DNA of 64,000 nucleotides from Angiostrongylus vasorum. Taxonomy: Eukaryota > Nematoda > Chromadorea > Rhabditida > Metastrongylidae. Below the pieces are notes generated by a model. The model was given only the letters and a program-made list of their open reading frames with translations, was not told the DNA's origin and searched no databases. Shown here piece after piece: positions 9,909 to 21,089 of the stretch; position 1 is the stretch's first letter; each line of letters begins with the position of its first letter. The position numbers were made by a program, and so were the translations under genes. The stretch is from contig JADANN010000366.1 of NCBI GenBank assembly GCA_018806985.1, positions 2,046,001 through 2,110,000 on the forward strand. The letters run 5' to 3'.

Positions 9909-10107
9909 CTGCTGAAATGTGTATCACTGCCGTCCTTCTGAACGTTTTCAGAATAGAAACACAGATCGTCCAGTGGCGTCTCTCCACATTTCTCTCGGCA
10001 CCAGAACAACCGATCTCCGTCGATGAACAATCGCTTAACAAGATGATACTCGCCTGCTCGTTTTGAAGTTATTTTTCCGGATATTAAGCTCTGTGCTAGA
10101 ATCGTAC
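9909..10107 (-). CDS. rol-3: Propeller exon, end of first propeller
   Basis: A CGTTTCAG acceptor and AG/GTGTGA donor bound 65 codons. The product has EYHLVKRLFIDGDRLFWCRE and four cysteines (FWCREKCGETPLDDLCFY), a blade whose F-I-D-G-D-R-L-F-W strand resembles the YWTD-type blades of ROS/Sev. Entry phase 1 joins 12823-12891 with a GGT codon across the LINE-bearing intron. Confidence 0.85.
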
Positions 10108-10602
10108 CTGAAACGATGAATCATTTCTTCTCCTGTGTAAATCATAGACGAAAATCCGGAAACAAAAGCAATGATGAGAGTAATTAAAGAATGCCAACAC
10201 ATAGTGCGTTGATAGCTGTGGTTTTAGCCGTCAATGCAATTTTTTCAATCTATTATAAGGAATCTCCACAAATCTCCCTCACATGAGAGATCTCGAGCCT
10301 GTTAGTCGCGAGGCTACGTGGCGCGTTCCCTGTTGGTGGATAGGGGGTTTGATGGCGGACCAAAAGCGACCCTCTGCTTCCCCGAGACGCAGAAGGATCC
10401 GGGAGATGGCCTCCCTGTTCCTGCTGTGCCGATTTGGCACATAGTTTCTTCATTTACGAAGCGTATTCATGCACGCGTGTGTGGGTGCGTTCAAGTTTAT
10501 GCGGATTGTTTTCGATGAGTCAATTCGGCCAAAAGCCCTGCAATCAAGTGACAGGGAACTATATAGGAGGCGGTTAGGAGTCGCCATCAACAAATAAGCT
10601 CC

Positions 10603-11178
10603 ATGTCCACTCTGGGAGAGACTGGCAAGTTACCCGTGAGCATACCCAGCCCCAACGTTCAGAACACAGCAAGCTATACGTGGGTATCAAAAAATGCTGA
10701 ACACAGTAGAAGAAATGGGCCTCATTCCCTTGACCCTCGACAGACCCCCCAACCGGCAGGGTTGGGTAGGACGAGTACGAAGAGGCTGATAAATTCTCAG
10801 CGCCAATGGAAGCTGCCTGGATTGCAAAGAACTAAGGTGACGATCCGTACCTACAATGCACGTACACTTGCATCCGAGTCGTCGATAGAAGAGTTGCTCA
10901 TGCGAACAAGAAGGATAAGGAACGACGTCATCGGCCTGGTCGAAACGACACGAAAAAATGAAAAGACGAACAGCACTTTGGACAGGATAAAGCCAAAACA
11001 CCTGAAGAACCTTACGCCAGTCCTTGTAAACACACTGGCTCGGCTTTTCAAACGTTATCTGTCTGAAGGAAAGGTCCCTACTCAGTGGAAGACTAGCAAG
11101 GCTGTGCTAATGTTCAAAAAGGGTGACCTCCACGATATCGGCAACTATCGCTCTTTTGTTTACAAACTTTTCACTTGA
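10603..11178 (+). pseudogene. RTE ORF fragment: endonuclease start fused to RT N-terminal part
   Basis: A 191-codon open frame. Residues 1-80 match the region upstream of the endonuclease in the other RTE copy, residues 80-125 are the endonuclease start, and residues 126-190 are the RT palm N-terminus (PKHLKNL, QWKTSKAVLMFKKGD). The fusion results from an internal deletion of the endonuclease core. A stop codon follows YKLFT, where intact relatives continue. Confidence 0.8.
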
Positions 11179-11396
11179 GTCATCCTAAACAGGATTGACA
11201 GAACACTGGACGAAGGGCAGCCATGTGAGCAAGCAGGGTTTCGAAAAGGATTTAGTACGATGGACCACATCCATATAAAGACCACTCTGCCCTCACTTTC
11301 ATCGATTTAAGTAAGTCCTTTTACTAAACTGAGATAGAAGCAGTCATGGAACCTTTTATAGTGAAGGAGTCCCTACTCAGTGCATAGAGATTCTTC

Positions 11397-11726
11397 GTGA
11401 AGTTGTACAGAAATTTCACGATCAATATATCAGCATTCTACAATGATATTAACATTGACGTCAAAAGAATGGTTAGGCAAGGCGATACCATCTTGCCAAA
11501 ATTATTTACCGCCACCCTCCAGAACGTCATGCGAACATTGGAATGGGATGATATGGGAGTGAAAATCGATGGTCGGCAGTTACACTACCTTCGCTTTGCT
11601 GATGACATCGTCTTTATAACACCAAACATTAGCCAAGCGGAACGTACGCTAGCCGACTTTGATAAGGCCAGTAGAAAGATTTGTCTTAGACTAAATCTCG
11701 CAAAAACGATGTTCATGAGGAATTGA
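11397..11726 (+). pseudogene. RTE reverse transcriptase fragment with FADD motif
   Basis: A 109-codon open frame holding VRQGDTILPKLFTATLQNVM and LRFADDIVFITPNISQAER. FADD is the catalytic metal-binding motif of non-LTR RTs. It is separated from the upstream RT part by stops and frameshifts, so it is not functional. Confidence 0.85.
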
Positions 11727-12045
11727 TTAGTTTCGCACACCCCATTCACGCTCATCGGAAGATATGTCTCATCTACGTCTATCCAGGTCGCGAAACCAAT
11801 ATAGTGAACGACGTGGCATTAAAGTCGAGCAGGAGAAAGTGAATGGCTCGGAGAGCTTTCAAGTGCATTAAGGATGTAATGAGCGAAACGAAGAACATCC
11901 GATTTTATAACCACATCTTCGTCCCCACAATTCTTCCTGCCTCAACATACGCGTCAGAATCGTGGCCGCTGTTTAAGCAGAATGGAAGATCACTCAGTGT
12001 TATTGAACGCGTGGTCGCACTCACAATCTCACAGAAAGGATATTC

Positions 12046-12641
12046 ATGAGGAACGGATTAGTTTCGTATCCGCCATTCACGCTCAACGGAGCGAATGTCT
12101 CCGAATGCTCCAATTATTTCTGTGTAGATCGGGAAATCAAAATGATGAACGACTCCAGTTCCAGAGTTGAGCAGAAGGAAACGAGCGGCTTGGGAAGCTT
12201 TCAAGAGCATGGACGATGTACGAAGAGAACAAACAACACCCGACTCCATGCCCACCTTTTCGACTCAACGGGACTTCCCTGCCCCTAACGTATGCGTCAG
12301 AAACGTGGTCGCTGCGTAAGCAGGATGAAAGATCACTCATCGTTATTGAACGCGCAGTCGAATGGATGATCATGGGAGGGAGTATCTCGTTTCACACAAG
12401 TAAAGGATGGGATCCGAAGCTCCGACCTGCGTCAACGATCAAAAATCAAAGATGTCGTTCTGTATGCCAAACAGCCGAAGATAAGGTGGGCGCCGGACAC
12501 GCAATGCGTATGAATGACAACCGATGGACAAAAGCCGTTAGTGACTGGATCCCTCGGGATGTTAAACGCTTTGCAGGAAGACCACCGACCCCATGGTCAG
12601 AGTTCTTCACGAAAAGCCTAAAAGAAAGATATGATGTTTAA
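12046..12641 (+). pseudogene. RTE C-terminal region, frameshifted
   Basis: Overlapping frames carry pieces of the RTE C-terminus: TYASETWSLRKQDERSL, RDVKRFAGRPPTPWSEFF and KSLKERYDV. Part of the region (11730-12170) repeats a similar segment twice, so the copy has also been internally duplicated. Confidence 0.75.
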
Positions 12642-12822
12642 CGAGTCCCTAGAGCGAGCAGAACCCACTGGGTTACTCCTGCACGCGACAGGGAAAAAAT
12701 GGAAGATTTACTGGCGCCCGTCTCGAGTCTCTCGGCGATCAACGGGGCTACAGGTGTTACAGGTGGTTATAAGGGATTGGATAGCTCGTTCTGAATAAAG
12801 CAAACATAGACATATTAATTAC

Positions 12823-12891
12823 CATTTTGTAAAGCGGCCAGAAGCTGGAAATTCTTCTTGTCTATTGCAATAGCTGAAGCAAGAGGAATTT
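12823..12891 (-). CDS. rol-3: Propeller exon
   Basis: A TTTTTTCAG acceptor and G/GTAATT donor bound 22 codons, IPLASAIAIDKKNFQLLAAL. Both phases match their neighbours (13038-13141 and 9909-10107). It starts about 50 bases downstream of the LINE end. Confidence 0.82.
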
Positions 12892-13037
12892 CTGAAAAAA
12901 GCGAACAAATCATTAGCGAGAAAAGTGTCCTCGATTATCTAAAGTGTTTTTACTTATGTCCTTGTAGTGCCTTTGAAAAACATTTGAAAGTGAGAATAAC
13001 AGAAAGTCCTTCATATAGTTGAAATTGTCAAAATCAC

Positions 13038-13141
13038 CTGATTTCGACTGAATGTTCGAGACCTGGTAGTTTTCCACCGTTCCAAAAGGAAGCAGTTCTG
13101 ACCGGTAAACTTGATGATCAGCGCAAAGGAAGTACAGAAAC
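13038..13141 (-). CDS. rol-3: Propeller exon
   Basis: A CATTCCAG acceptor and G/GTGATT donor bound 34 codons. FLYFLCADHQVYRSELLPFG is a blade outer strand (L-Y-F-L, then V-Y-R). It joins 13204-13346 as GGG and 12823-12891 as GAA. Confidence 0.85.
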
Positions 13142-13203
13142 CTGGAATGAATAAGCTTGAATGATATTCACCGTAACAGATGTTAAATTTACGAACACCT
13201 CAC

Positions 13204-13346
13204 CCGTTATTACTATCAACAGCAACATTCCGTATTGGATTGAGAGAATCAAAATTGGGAACCAGGAAACAAAAAGGGTTTGTCGATTGTGCAGCGGACG
13301 ATGCCCTTTTCGTAGAGCACCACATAAACGGCACGCTGCATTGGGT
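13204..13346 (-). CDS. rol-3: Propeller exon with one-base frame fault
   Basis: A GTTTTCAG acceptor and GG/GTGAGG donor. The first part must be read as MQRAVYVVLYEKGIVRCTID to match the upstream exon. The second part must be read as NFDSLNPIRNVAVDSNNG to match the downstream one. The 143-base length is one base too long for phases 1 to 2. The shift falls around the CCCTTTTTG run near 13270-13280. One T fewer would restore the frame, so it is either an overcall or a real mutation. Confidence 0.75.
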
Positions 13347-14281
13347 CTGAAAACACAAAGTCAAAACTAAATGTCCCTCGAGAAAAACTAAATTATTCAA
13401 ATAAGTACTACAGTTCTAAGGAAGATGATAGATGTCAGAGTCGATAAATTTGCCAGTCCTATCGATTAGTTCTACCTCCGTCAACCACAAAGTGGTTTGT
13501 TTAGGAGCTCTCAGACACAAAAGAAATGCACTTATAGTTAAGCAAACAACAGTGTGTATTTTCCTTCAGTTGTTTTTTTCAAGCAATTACTCGTAGTGAT
13601 CTCGGGTCCCACTAACGTGAACGTTTCAGAAGAAACAAATGCTACGCTATCGCATAACTTCTAGAAAATTTCCCCCAAAGTCCAAAGATCTTGCAAAAAA
13701 CACTCGCGTTTCCCACTTCTTTAACAATACCTGTCTAGTAGATTTCGATTTTTTTATTGCCTACTCCTGACGTTATGAAAATACCGTAGTCGATTTGCGT
13801 TGCAGGATGTCCCTCTTCTTCTCCTTGACGTACTATGGTTGGAGTAGTGTAGACAACGGTATCATTGTATTCCCAATGAAAGCAGCCATAATGAACCACG
13901 TTTACTACCAACCACTAAGGAATTGTGTGAAATGCCTTGCAAGCCTGCAAAGGTGGATTAATGAAGTTCCTACTTTCATAATCGATAGTGTTATTTACTT
14001 CCAAACCACTACTTCCCTATGTAGACCTAAACACAAGACAAAAGTAATGTAAGGAAGATTTTGAGGTCAAAGCTATGGCACAGCAGCTTAATTAGTTACT
14101 TAATTAGTTTAAGGTAACATTGGCCAAGTTAGATACTGCGAGTTAGTATGACCTCTTTGGGATCTGAAGAAGGGGAGATCTGGAAATCTTAACTACTCGG
14201 GAATGAGTGTTATATTAACAATTTTCTGCCGAATCAGTGGGAAAATAGGCATAGTAAAAGTTATTTTCAATTATAACGTAC
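13347..14281. other. Intron, nothing seen
   Basis: No repeat of the known families and no phase-fitting exon. Open frames on the plus strand look random. Confidence 0.4.
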
Positions 14282-14434
14282 AGGTTATGAGATCGCCTTC
14301 TGGTATTTCAAATGGTATTGATAAGGGCTGTTCTGACACAATGTAGTCGTCAGAGTTCCTCATCTGAAGAAGATGGGTGGCCGTAGAAAGAATGAGACGA
14401 GACGTAGCTAGTATTGAATCCTCGACAGTCGGCA
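14282..14434 (-). CDS. rol-3: Receptor ectodomain exon
   Basis: A GCGCTTTAG acceptor and T/GTACGT donor bound 50 codons, including LLQMRNSDDYIVSEQPLSIP. Both phases agree (GTG and TAC junction codons). It is probably a propeller blade-to-blade segment. The open frame extends upstream of the acceptor by chance. Confidence 0.75.
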
Positions 14435-14989
14435 CTAAAGCGCTAACGGCAATTATTAGATAGAGATCAAATAAAATATCAGATGTCATCATCTTCAACA
14501 ATAAATAATTGAAGAAAGCTCCACTAAAGGAGAACTAATTAATTATAATTACATTCCTCTTCAGAAGAGTTCCCAGAATCGTTGATTTCAACATACTGCT
14601 AAACTTGTTTTCGTTTAGATATGTGTAATCTTTGAGTCACACATAGACTGTCTAACTCTGTGTCGCTGCCGCATCTATTTGACTTTCTCTCTCTCCCTTT
14701 CTCTGCACGCACGCTTTGAATTGATATCAACTCAAACTGACATTCTGCCCCCCTCTCCTCCACGCATGAGTGGTGCACAACGGAGTCTAAATGTTAACTA
14801 AACACTGTATTTCATTCTTTCACGTCCCTTTTTCTATGTTGCCATGTCATCATAAAGGCTGCGAATAAAGAATAATAATCGACAAATAGTTATGTTGTGT
14901 GTCCATCATAACTATTTCCTAACTTTCACTGCGACTGATAGAAAAAACTACAATAACAGCAGGAGAGGACATTAATGAGAGACTAATAC

Positions 14990-15111
14990 CTGTAGTCGGT
15001 TGAACTATATCCAATTTGATGTTGATCGATTGGCCTTGATCTTGAGTGGTGACATCAGTGACAGTAGCTCGACAGCAATTCTCCTTCGGAAGAGATTCCA
15101 ACAAATAGCAC
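14990..15111 (-). CDS. rol-3: Receptor ectodomain exon
   Basis: Forty codons (CYLLESLPKENCCRATVTDV, then INIKLDIVQPTT) lie between a GTGAAG acceptor and a CAG/GTATTA donor. Phases fit 17485-17580 (CTG) and 14282-14434. The adjacent CC pair is a local feature. Confidence 0.75.
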
Positions 15112-15767
15112 CTTCACCAACAAAATAGACGCTATGATGGAAATTCTTCCGTCTTGTAGAAGTATCTTCATCGGCTTAAAATAATGTCACAAACCGGCAA
15201 GTTACACATTTGGGAAGTGATTTGTACTCAGTTGATTGGAGACTGCCGATTTCGAGTTGCTATACTTAGTAACCTTGCGACACATTACCGCGTTATTGTT
15301 ACCGGGGGTGGGATCGTTCTTCGCGTTTAGGTAGGTTGGCGCCCACCACGAGCAATTGCACCCAAATGGGAGTTCGAAACAGCTTTCCAGAAGTGCAGCT
15401 AAATACGACAAAAATGCCGGGACAGTTACCGACCCTCAGTATAAGTGTTCATCATATATCATTTTCTGAAGTCGCGAAACTAATTTTAGGTAGAATGGCT
15501 TGTGCAGTGCAGTCCTAATAACGCCGCTACTTCTATCACCCTCATATGGCCTGTAATAATTTAATAAATGGAATGAGTGGTCATAACTTGGCTGGCACGA
15601 GGAAAGGGAGTTGAATGTTACGAGTTTGCCTTGCTCAACAAATCGTGTGATGTACTTAATACGCACAATTATAAGTGGTCTATGTGATATACACAACTGT
15701 TCTCCAAAAATTGTCATAAGCCTGAAGCCTGTCTTCGTTTTGTTCAGCCTATTTAACGTAGTAAAGA
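15112..15767. other. Intron, nothing firm
   Basis: Open frames on both strands around 15202-15717 have no splice context. No known repeat until the SINE-2 head. Confidence 0.35.
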
Positions 15768-16135
15768 GGCGGATAGCACAGCGGTAGTGACGGCGGCGGT
15801 TATCACGAGCAGAGTGCTGGTTCGATCCCGCTAGGGCCCACCAAACCTTTCATATCTCCGGGGTCGCGAAATTGGTACTGAACTTGCCCAGAAAGAAAAT
15901 ACTCTCTGTAATCCAAATGGGAACACTCTAGCCCGGGAATCTCAGGACTCTAGGGAGATTCGACTAGACCAGTATTCTATGACATTCAAGATGAAATGGA
16001 AATCGTCAAGCAGCAGCTGAAGTTACACGCAAAAGTTGGATACCATAGTGCATGTTGGATGCGGGAAAACGAATTGAATATGAAAAGTATTGGGATCCGC
16101 ACAGTAGATATGAAGAGGCGTCGTATAAAAAAAAA
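15768..16135 (+). repeat. SINE-2, best-preserved copy
   Basis: The head GGCGGATAGCACAGCGGTAG (A box) is followed by CTGGTTCGATCCCGC (a nearly consensus B box) about 45 bases later. The central domain (ACCAAACC, CTCCGGGGTCGCGAAATTGG) comes next, and it ends GGCGTCGTATAAAA plus an A-rich run. It is the clearest evidence here for RNA polymerase III derivation. Confidence 0.85.
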
Positions 16136-16279
16136 TTTTTTAAAGCATCATAATCAAAGCACCTGATCGCCCATCAACTGCAACGAAACACTTAACGCAA
16201 TGAACTGACATTTGAAAATAATTGTTAAGCGATATCAGCTCAACGTTGAATCGCGATTCAATATCGTCAAGATATCAAA

Positions 16280-16690
16280 GATACCCCCCAACGGTTTACC
16301 GTCTCATCGTGGCTAGAAGGTGTTCCTGGATGTCGGACTGCGGTGTACAGCGGGGGATTCGTTCCCCCCGCCACGTCAGGGTCTCCCAAGCTGAGAAGGA
16401 TCCGGCGTTTCCATCAGGAAGCCTAGCTAAGAATAAACCAATATCAGGATCCACCACCGTCCTGGTATCAAAGTCGCATGGTGGCAAATCTCCTTCTAAT
16501 CCACGACAGCTGCGACTGCCTGTGGTGGTGAAGTCCTGGGGCAGACTTTGGCCAAGCTGACCTCGGGACTCCAGGGAACCGTAATGGCTTAACCAGCAAA
16601 TTTCCGCGGGGTGGAGATTATGCTGGGGTCCGCACAACCAGTGAGGACAGGCCATTCAAGTATCAAGTATCAAGTATCAAGTATCAAAGA
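16280..16690 (+). repeat. SINE-4, full copy with (CAAGTAT)n tail
   Basis: Starts near ACGGTTTACCGTCTCATCG, includes a GC-rich T-arm-like stem (GCGGGGGATTCGTTCC), and ends in at least three tandem CAAGTAT units. A short tandem 3-prime tail is typical of SINEs moved by RTE-type LINEs. Other copies: 6416, 31567 and 47345. Confidence 0.8.
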
Positions 16691-16894
16691 TAATGTTTGA
16701 CTGTTAGTAAGCGCTCCATGCTTTCATTTAATCAACAATATCAAGGCAAATCTCTTTTCCAGATACCGACGAATTTGATCAGCTTTCACAAAACTTTTTT
16801 TCCTCAGACTTTCCTAAAATCCATAGTTAAGAACTAAGTGATTTTTCTAGCATTATAGAGCATTTTTATACGTCTAAACTCAATACATTTATGC

Positions 16895-17134
16895 TTGCAA
16901 AGAGACATTAACAAGCTCTTGAAAATCTCCCTACCTTTTGTCAGTGAAGTCCAAGAAAAGCGAATTGCCGTCAAGTGTGGCCAAGGAAATTTTGTACTCC
17001 TTCTAGAAAATCTTCAAGAATTTCCTGCTCAGGCGACCAATTTCATGGATGGACTTGAGGCCTTCGGAATCAAGAAATTTATTTTACCCATAAGATCAAC
17101 CGTACCATGGACTCATCCCCTTTCCAACAAATAG
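16895..17134 (+). CDS. Unidentified 79-codon open frame in a receptor intron
   Basis: Reads with mixed charged and hydrophobic residues (LPFVSEVQEKRIAVKCGQGN, then FVLLLENLQEFPAQATNF). It looks more protein-like than the surrounding frames. No family was recognised, and no clear promoter or splice sites were seen. It could be a remnant of a transposon or an intronic gene fragment. Confidence 0.3.
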   Translation: MQRDINKLLKISLPFVSEVQEKRIAVKCGQGNFVLLLENLQEFPAQATNFMDGLEAFGIKKFILPIRSTVPWTHPLSNK

Positions 17135-17484
17135 CAGTTTTATCGGTAGATAGTTGGAGTTGTGAACAGAGTTCGAGACGAGTAGGTAGTACACGAAGAG
17201 GCATTTGATATGTGACCGCATGTGACACAGCGACCCGGTTACGGTAGTTAATGGCAAGGCGCACATGAAAAACATTTGTTAAGACGAAAGGCATAAATTT
17301 ATGGCTATAAAGAAGCATAAGACGTACCAAAAAGACTAGAAGTGGGGTCGATGGGAAGGTGTATCTTTGACGAAAGTGTAGAATTCCGGAAAGCCTAATA
17401 GCTTCTCGTATTTAAGATGATCTCAGGTCGTCACGGTGAGTGATTTATCTTTTGAAAATATGAAACAGAAAAATAAGTTCTTAC

Positions 17485-17580
17485 AGTTGCTGGAAACGGA
17501 GTCCACTTCCAGCCAGTTTTTCTACTAGATGGCCTACTCTGGGCATACCATCTGACATCAGCAGCAGCGATTTCCTGAAC
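17485..17580 (-). CDS. rol-3: Propeller exon
   Basis: A TTAATTTCAG acceptor and CT/GTAAGA donor bound 31 codons, FRKSLLLMSDGMPRVGHLVE onward. It joins the exon ending at 19991 with an AAG codon and 14990-15111 with CTG. The S-L-L-L-M-S-D-G pattern fits a blade strand and turn. Confidence 0.8.
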
Positions 17581-19990
17581 CTGAAATTAAGCAGAAAAAA
17601 AGTTGTTGAAAAATTAATACCATAGAGAGGAAAAAGAAGATTTACACGACCACAGACAAATTCATTATTGCACAATACTTGACCTTTTATCTTATCATCA
17701 TCTAGTCATCTTATGAATATAACGTAGCTTCTCTATTCGTTCTGAGAGCTTGTTGGTTCACTGTTCACCGTTTACACATACGCACAATTTACAGCACTTC
17801 ATTTTCGCTGTTTTTTGATGGGTGGTGCTCATGGGGGAGTCTAACTGGTTCTGCCGCTATATCCCTAGGTTAGTTTACGGCAGCTTTTGGTTTTCTCCAA
17901 GAGAACATGTGAGGCCGCTAACACTCTCCACTCCTCCACCCAACACAGGTCTTAGACGACCTAGGAAATGATGACTGTCCTATTGTTTCAAATTATGATA
18001 CTTCATTATCAAATAAGCTCCACACCATTGCTTTGCCCTTCTAATGAGCGTTTTGAAGGAAATTTTTATATGAACGTCTTTGCGTCTATGCAAAAATTAC
18101 GTCCAAAATTGGTATACTGAAGAAGAGTGCGCAGAACAAGGTGACTCGAGCGGGCTTTTTTTCCACGTTTAAACCTCGGCATAGGGCCTAAGAAACTAGT
18201 AGCACTTTCAAGGTTGGGTTAAGTCACAGGACCATTACTATTATCCATTATGACCATCAAAAGTCTTGTGATCGAGATGAAAATACTGAAGATGAAAACG
18301 GTCAGAGACTAGCCCTTCTGATTCCAAAACGCTGGTTCATATAAGTGCACAATGGTCCAAACCATTGCCGAAGAAATAGTTGGAAATCAAATATTTCGGG
18401 AAGACTCAACCGAAGAAGGAATTCTCTAACTGCATGTAGTATGGATTGAAAGAAAAGCGGAAAGATCATCGCAATAAAGTCTATTCTTTTTTTCATTTAA
18501 GCAGTTAAGAATATGGGCTTATTATAGATCAAAATTGTCACATGTGACTAAGATTGTTTTTGCACAATAATTGATAAAGCTCGAAAACAGTAACCATTAA
18601 GACATTTAACGAAGAAGAACTATATCCTACTAAAGTTATGGTCACTTCGTGCTCTGCAAATCTAATCAACCATCACAATTTTTAAATCCATCATCATTTA
18701 ATTTTTTTTAAAATTTTTTTTAAAATTCTTTTATCTTTTTTAAATTTTTAAAAAAAATTTTCGGTGAAATAATTGCTGTAAAGAATATTTTTTGAAAATC
18801 TCGCCAAGTACATGACGAACTGCAAAGTCTGTGACCGATAGGAATTCGGTTCTGTTGCACTAAGACGTTTCGTGGACCAACAATACTGCAAAGATTGAGT
18901 GAACTCAAATAAGAATTTCTCCTTGTTCAATATCTACTCAACGGTTATTTGATGAACCGAATGGTACTTTGTATAGACATTGCTTAACCCGTTGGGATAA
19001 CTTTGAAAAACGGCACCACTTCTGAAAGCGCTTTTGAATGATTCATCGACTTCACAACGATAGGAACTCACTAAAATACCTTGTCTTCTTCGCAGCAGAT
19101 TCTTGCGGTATATATCGGTTAATAGAGCTCTCTGCGAGCGAAGACGTGTGTATTTAAAGTTAGGAATAAAATGTTTGCATTACTTTTCAGACGACCCTAG
19201 ATAAAGGGTTTTGACTCAGTACAGAGAAGGACCTTCTCTCTGCATCTACCTGGCTCCCTAAGGGGGAAGCGCATGTGTTGGTCCGCTTTAAACACTATTT
19301 GTAACAGTTTGTTAAGGTTACCTTACAGCTAACGAATCGGAGGTTTCTTTGATGTAGGCAAACAAAAGGACCAACGCATCTGTCATATAACTCTAAACAG
19401 TTTCGTGCAAATTAAGAATTTAACATAGTTCTGGAAATGTGGACCAGTGCTGAGTTTCTTTTCAGATTTCTTCTAGGTTCAAACAAACTGGCAAACAAAC
19501 CACTTGGTATGTTATGGGAAAGAACGCTGTAAAATATTTTATATCAAAGATATAAGAGAAGCACGAGCACAGCTGCGACGGAAACGTCGAATTGGAATAG
19601 TCGATCGATATTAACATATTTTGTGAGCACTTGTTTTGCACCAATACGTCGACGACTTCAAGCACCAAAGCAGCTTTGGCTAAATGCTACTCACCGCATT
19701 ATGGCTGGTTCTGTATTTAGTGAAGCCCAACAAAGTAGGACGCACTGCGAACACTGTCTTTGGTCTGGAAGGCATTTAAGGTTTGACGAAGACATTGTAT
19801 GCAGCGAGCTTGAGTTTCATTCGAACTGAGTGTGATGGTGATGGTGGTGGTGATGTCATCGAGCGGTACCTTCAGCCATTGAAATACGTTAAGCGAGATT
19901 TCGTTGAATACTTTCCACTCTATTCAGCGATTGAAATTTCTTATTAATCATCATCTGTGGGCTTTTAGTGCTTCATTTATGCTACAATAC
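17581..19990. other. Large intron, nothing recognised
   Basis: About 2.4 kb without a known repeat. It includes a very A/T-rich patch at 18695-18775 (runs of T and A up to 9) and a GATGGTGATGGTGGTGGTGATG simple repeat near 19831-19852. Confidence 0.4.
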
Positions 19991-20244
19991 TTCATAAGAG
20001 GATCGCGATTGAAGGTGATAGCTGGGTAGGTAACACGTGGAACACCTGTACCGTTTTTCAGAGGCGACGACCCACGAGACTCGACTAGAATCCGATCCAC
20101 TAATGTTCTTATTGGAAGAGACTCAGACTTGATCACCTGGAATTGCTGGACGCCAACAATATGGTCTACGCCATTCGCTCCACAGAACAGCTCGGATCGT
20201 TCACCGCTGCCGTTACAAACATCCAGCTTAAGCGACACAGAGAC
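19991..20244 (-). CDS. rol-3: First propeller, largest exon found
   Basis: Eighty-four codons with two cysteines (LDVCNGSGERSELFCGANGV) and later blade strands (FQVIKSESLPIRTLVDRILV). The donor AA/GTATTG gives the phase needed downstream. The acceptor GAAAACAG at 20244 lacks a T-rich tract; the same frame stays open upstream to about 20295 with hydrophobic residues, so the true start may be earlier. Confidence 0.78.
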
Positions 20245-20590
20245 CTGTTTTCGCATGATCACAAGCAACACCGATTCGGAAGAAAGTAGAGGAATTTAGC
20301 TCAACAGCTGTACTCATTCGCCATACAGCCTCAACATATCGCTTTCAGAACGTCACTTGTTTCTGCGCTTTAAGATAACACTTTAACCGACAAGCAGTTC
20401 AATGACTGCGAAAATAATAAAAACGCATTGGCTAACTGAGTCATAAATGCGGAACCGCAGTTTTTTTTCTTGTAAGAATGTGGTCCAGAACTAGTTGTCA
20501 TCCTTGATAACGATGGCTATGAATACAGTTATTTTCTGAAGAAATAGAACCAAAAAAAGGAGCCGCTAGCGCCATGTTAGCGATTCTGTT
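20245..20590. other. Intron, nothing seen
   Basis: No repeat or exon was identified apart from the uncertain upstream extension of the exon ending at 20244. Confidence 0.35.
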
Positions 20591-20930
20591 CTCCAGGCGG
20601 ACTGCCCAACGTAATCAGGTGCTGGTCCGAGCCAGTTCCAGTCTCACCAGGCCTTCCATTACTCTAGGGACGAGAGATCAGTGCCACACTTGTGTAGTAC
20701 AAGCTCAATCCATAAAATAGACATGGGAGCGCTCTAGCACGACTATCCTAGAATCCCAAGGGAGAATGACTCGACCAGCTTTCAACGAAAATAATGACAA
20801 AGACGGAAAAATCGTCAAGCAGTAGTCGAACATTTATTAAAAAAAGAGCGAAGAACTTCGTAGATGATAGATGCGAGGGAAGGAATCCAATGCGAAAAGT
20901 GTTGAGATGCGCACAGTGTTATACACGTTA
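20591..20930 (+). repeat. SINE-2, strongly diverged copy
   Basis: Matches the family in its second half (AGCGCTCTAGC, GGAGAATGACTCGACC, AATCGTCAAGCAGTAG, GATGCGAGGGAAGGAATCC). The head (near GGTGCTGGTCCGAGCC) is weak. Confidence 0.5.
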
Positions 20931-21089
20931 TGCAGGGTAATGAAATAAAAAAATAAAAACAAAATGAATAGAGAAAAAGAGAGAAATAGAGAAAAGAGTA
21001 AAAATAGAAAGCAGAGAAAATGAATAAAATCAAAATTGAAAACGACAACCTTTTATTTGCTGTCTACTATGATTTTTCACACCAGAGTA

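Larger units (their letters stand above)
10290..12775 (+). mobile_element. RTE-type LINE, defective, inserted in a receptor intron
   Basis: Homologous to the minus-strand copy ending at 36545 from the GTTAGTCGCG block onward. It encodes the start of an endonuclease (VTIRTYNARTLASESSIEEL, 10841-10900), then jumps straight into reverse transcriptase text, so the endonuclease core is deleted. RT blocks include KAVLMFKKGDLHDIGNYRS, a stop at 11176, and LRFADDIVFIT at 11590. The C-terminal KIRWAGHVMRM-type region is frameshifted. It ends CTACAGGTGTTACAGG. The insertion is antisense to the receptor gene. Confidence 0.85.
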
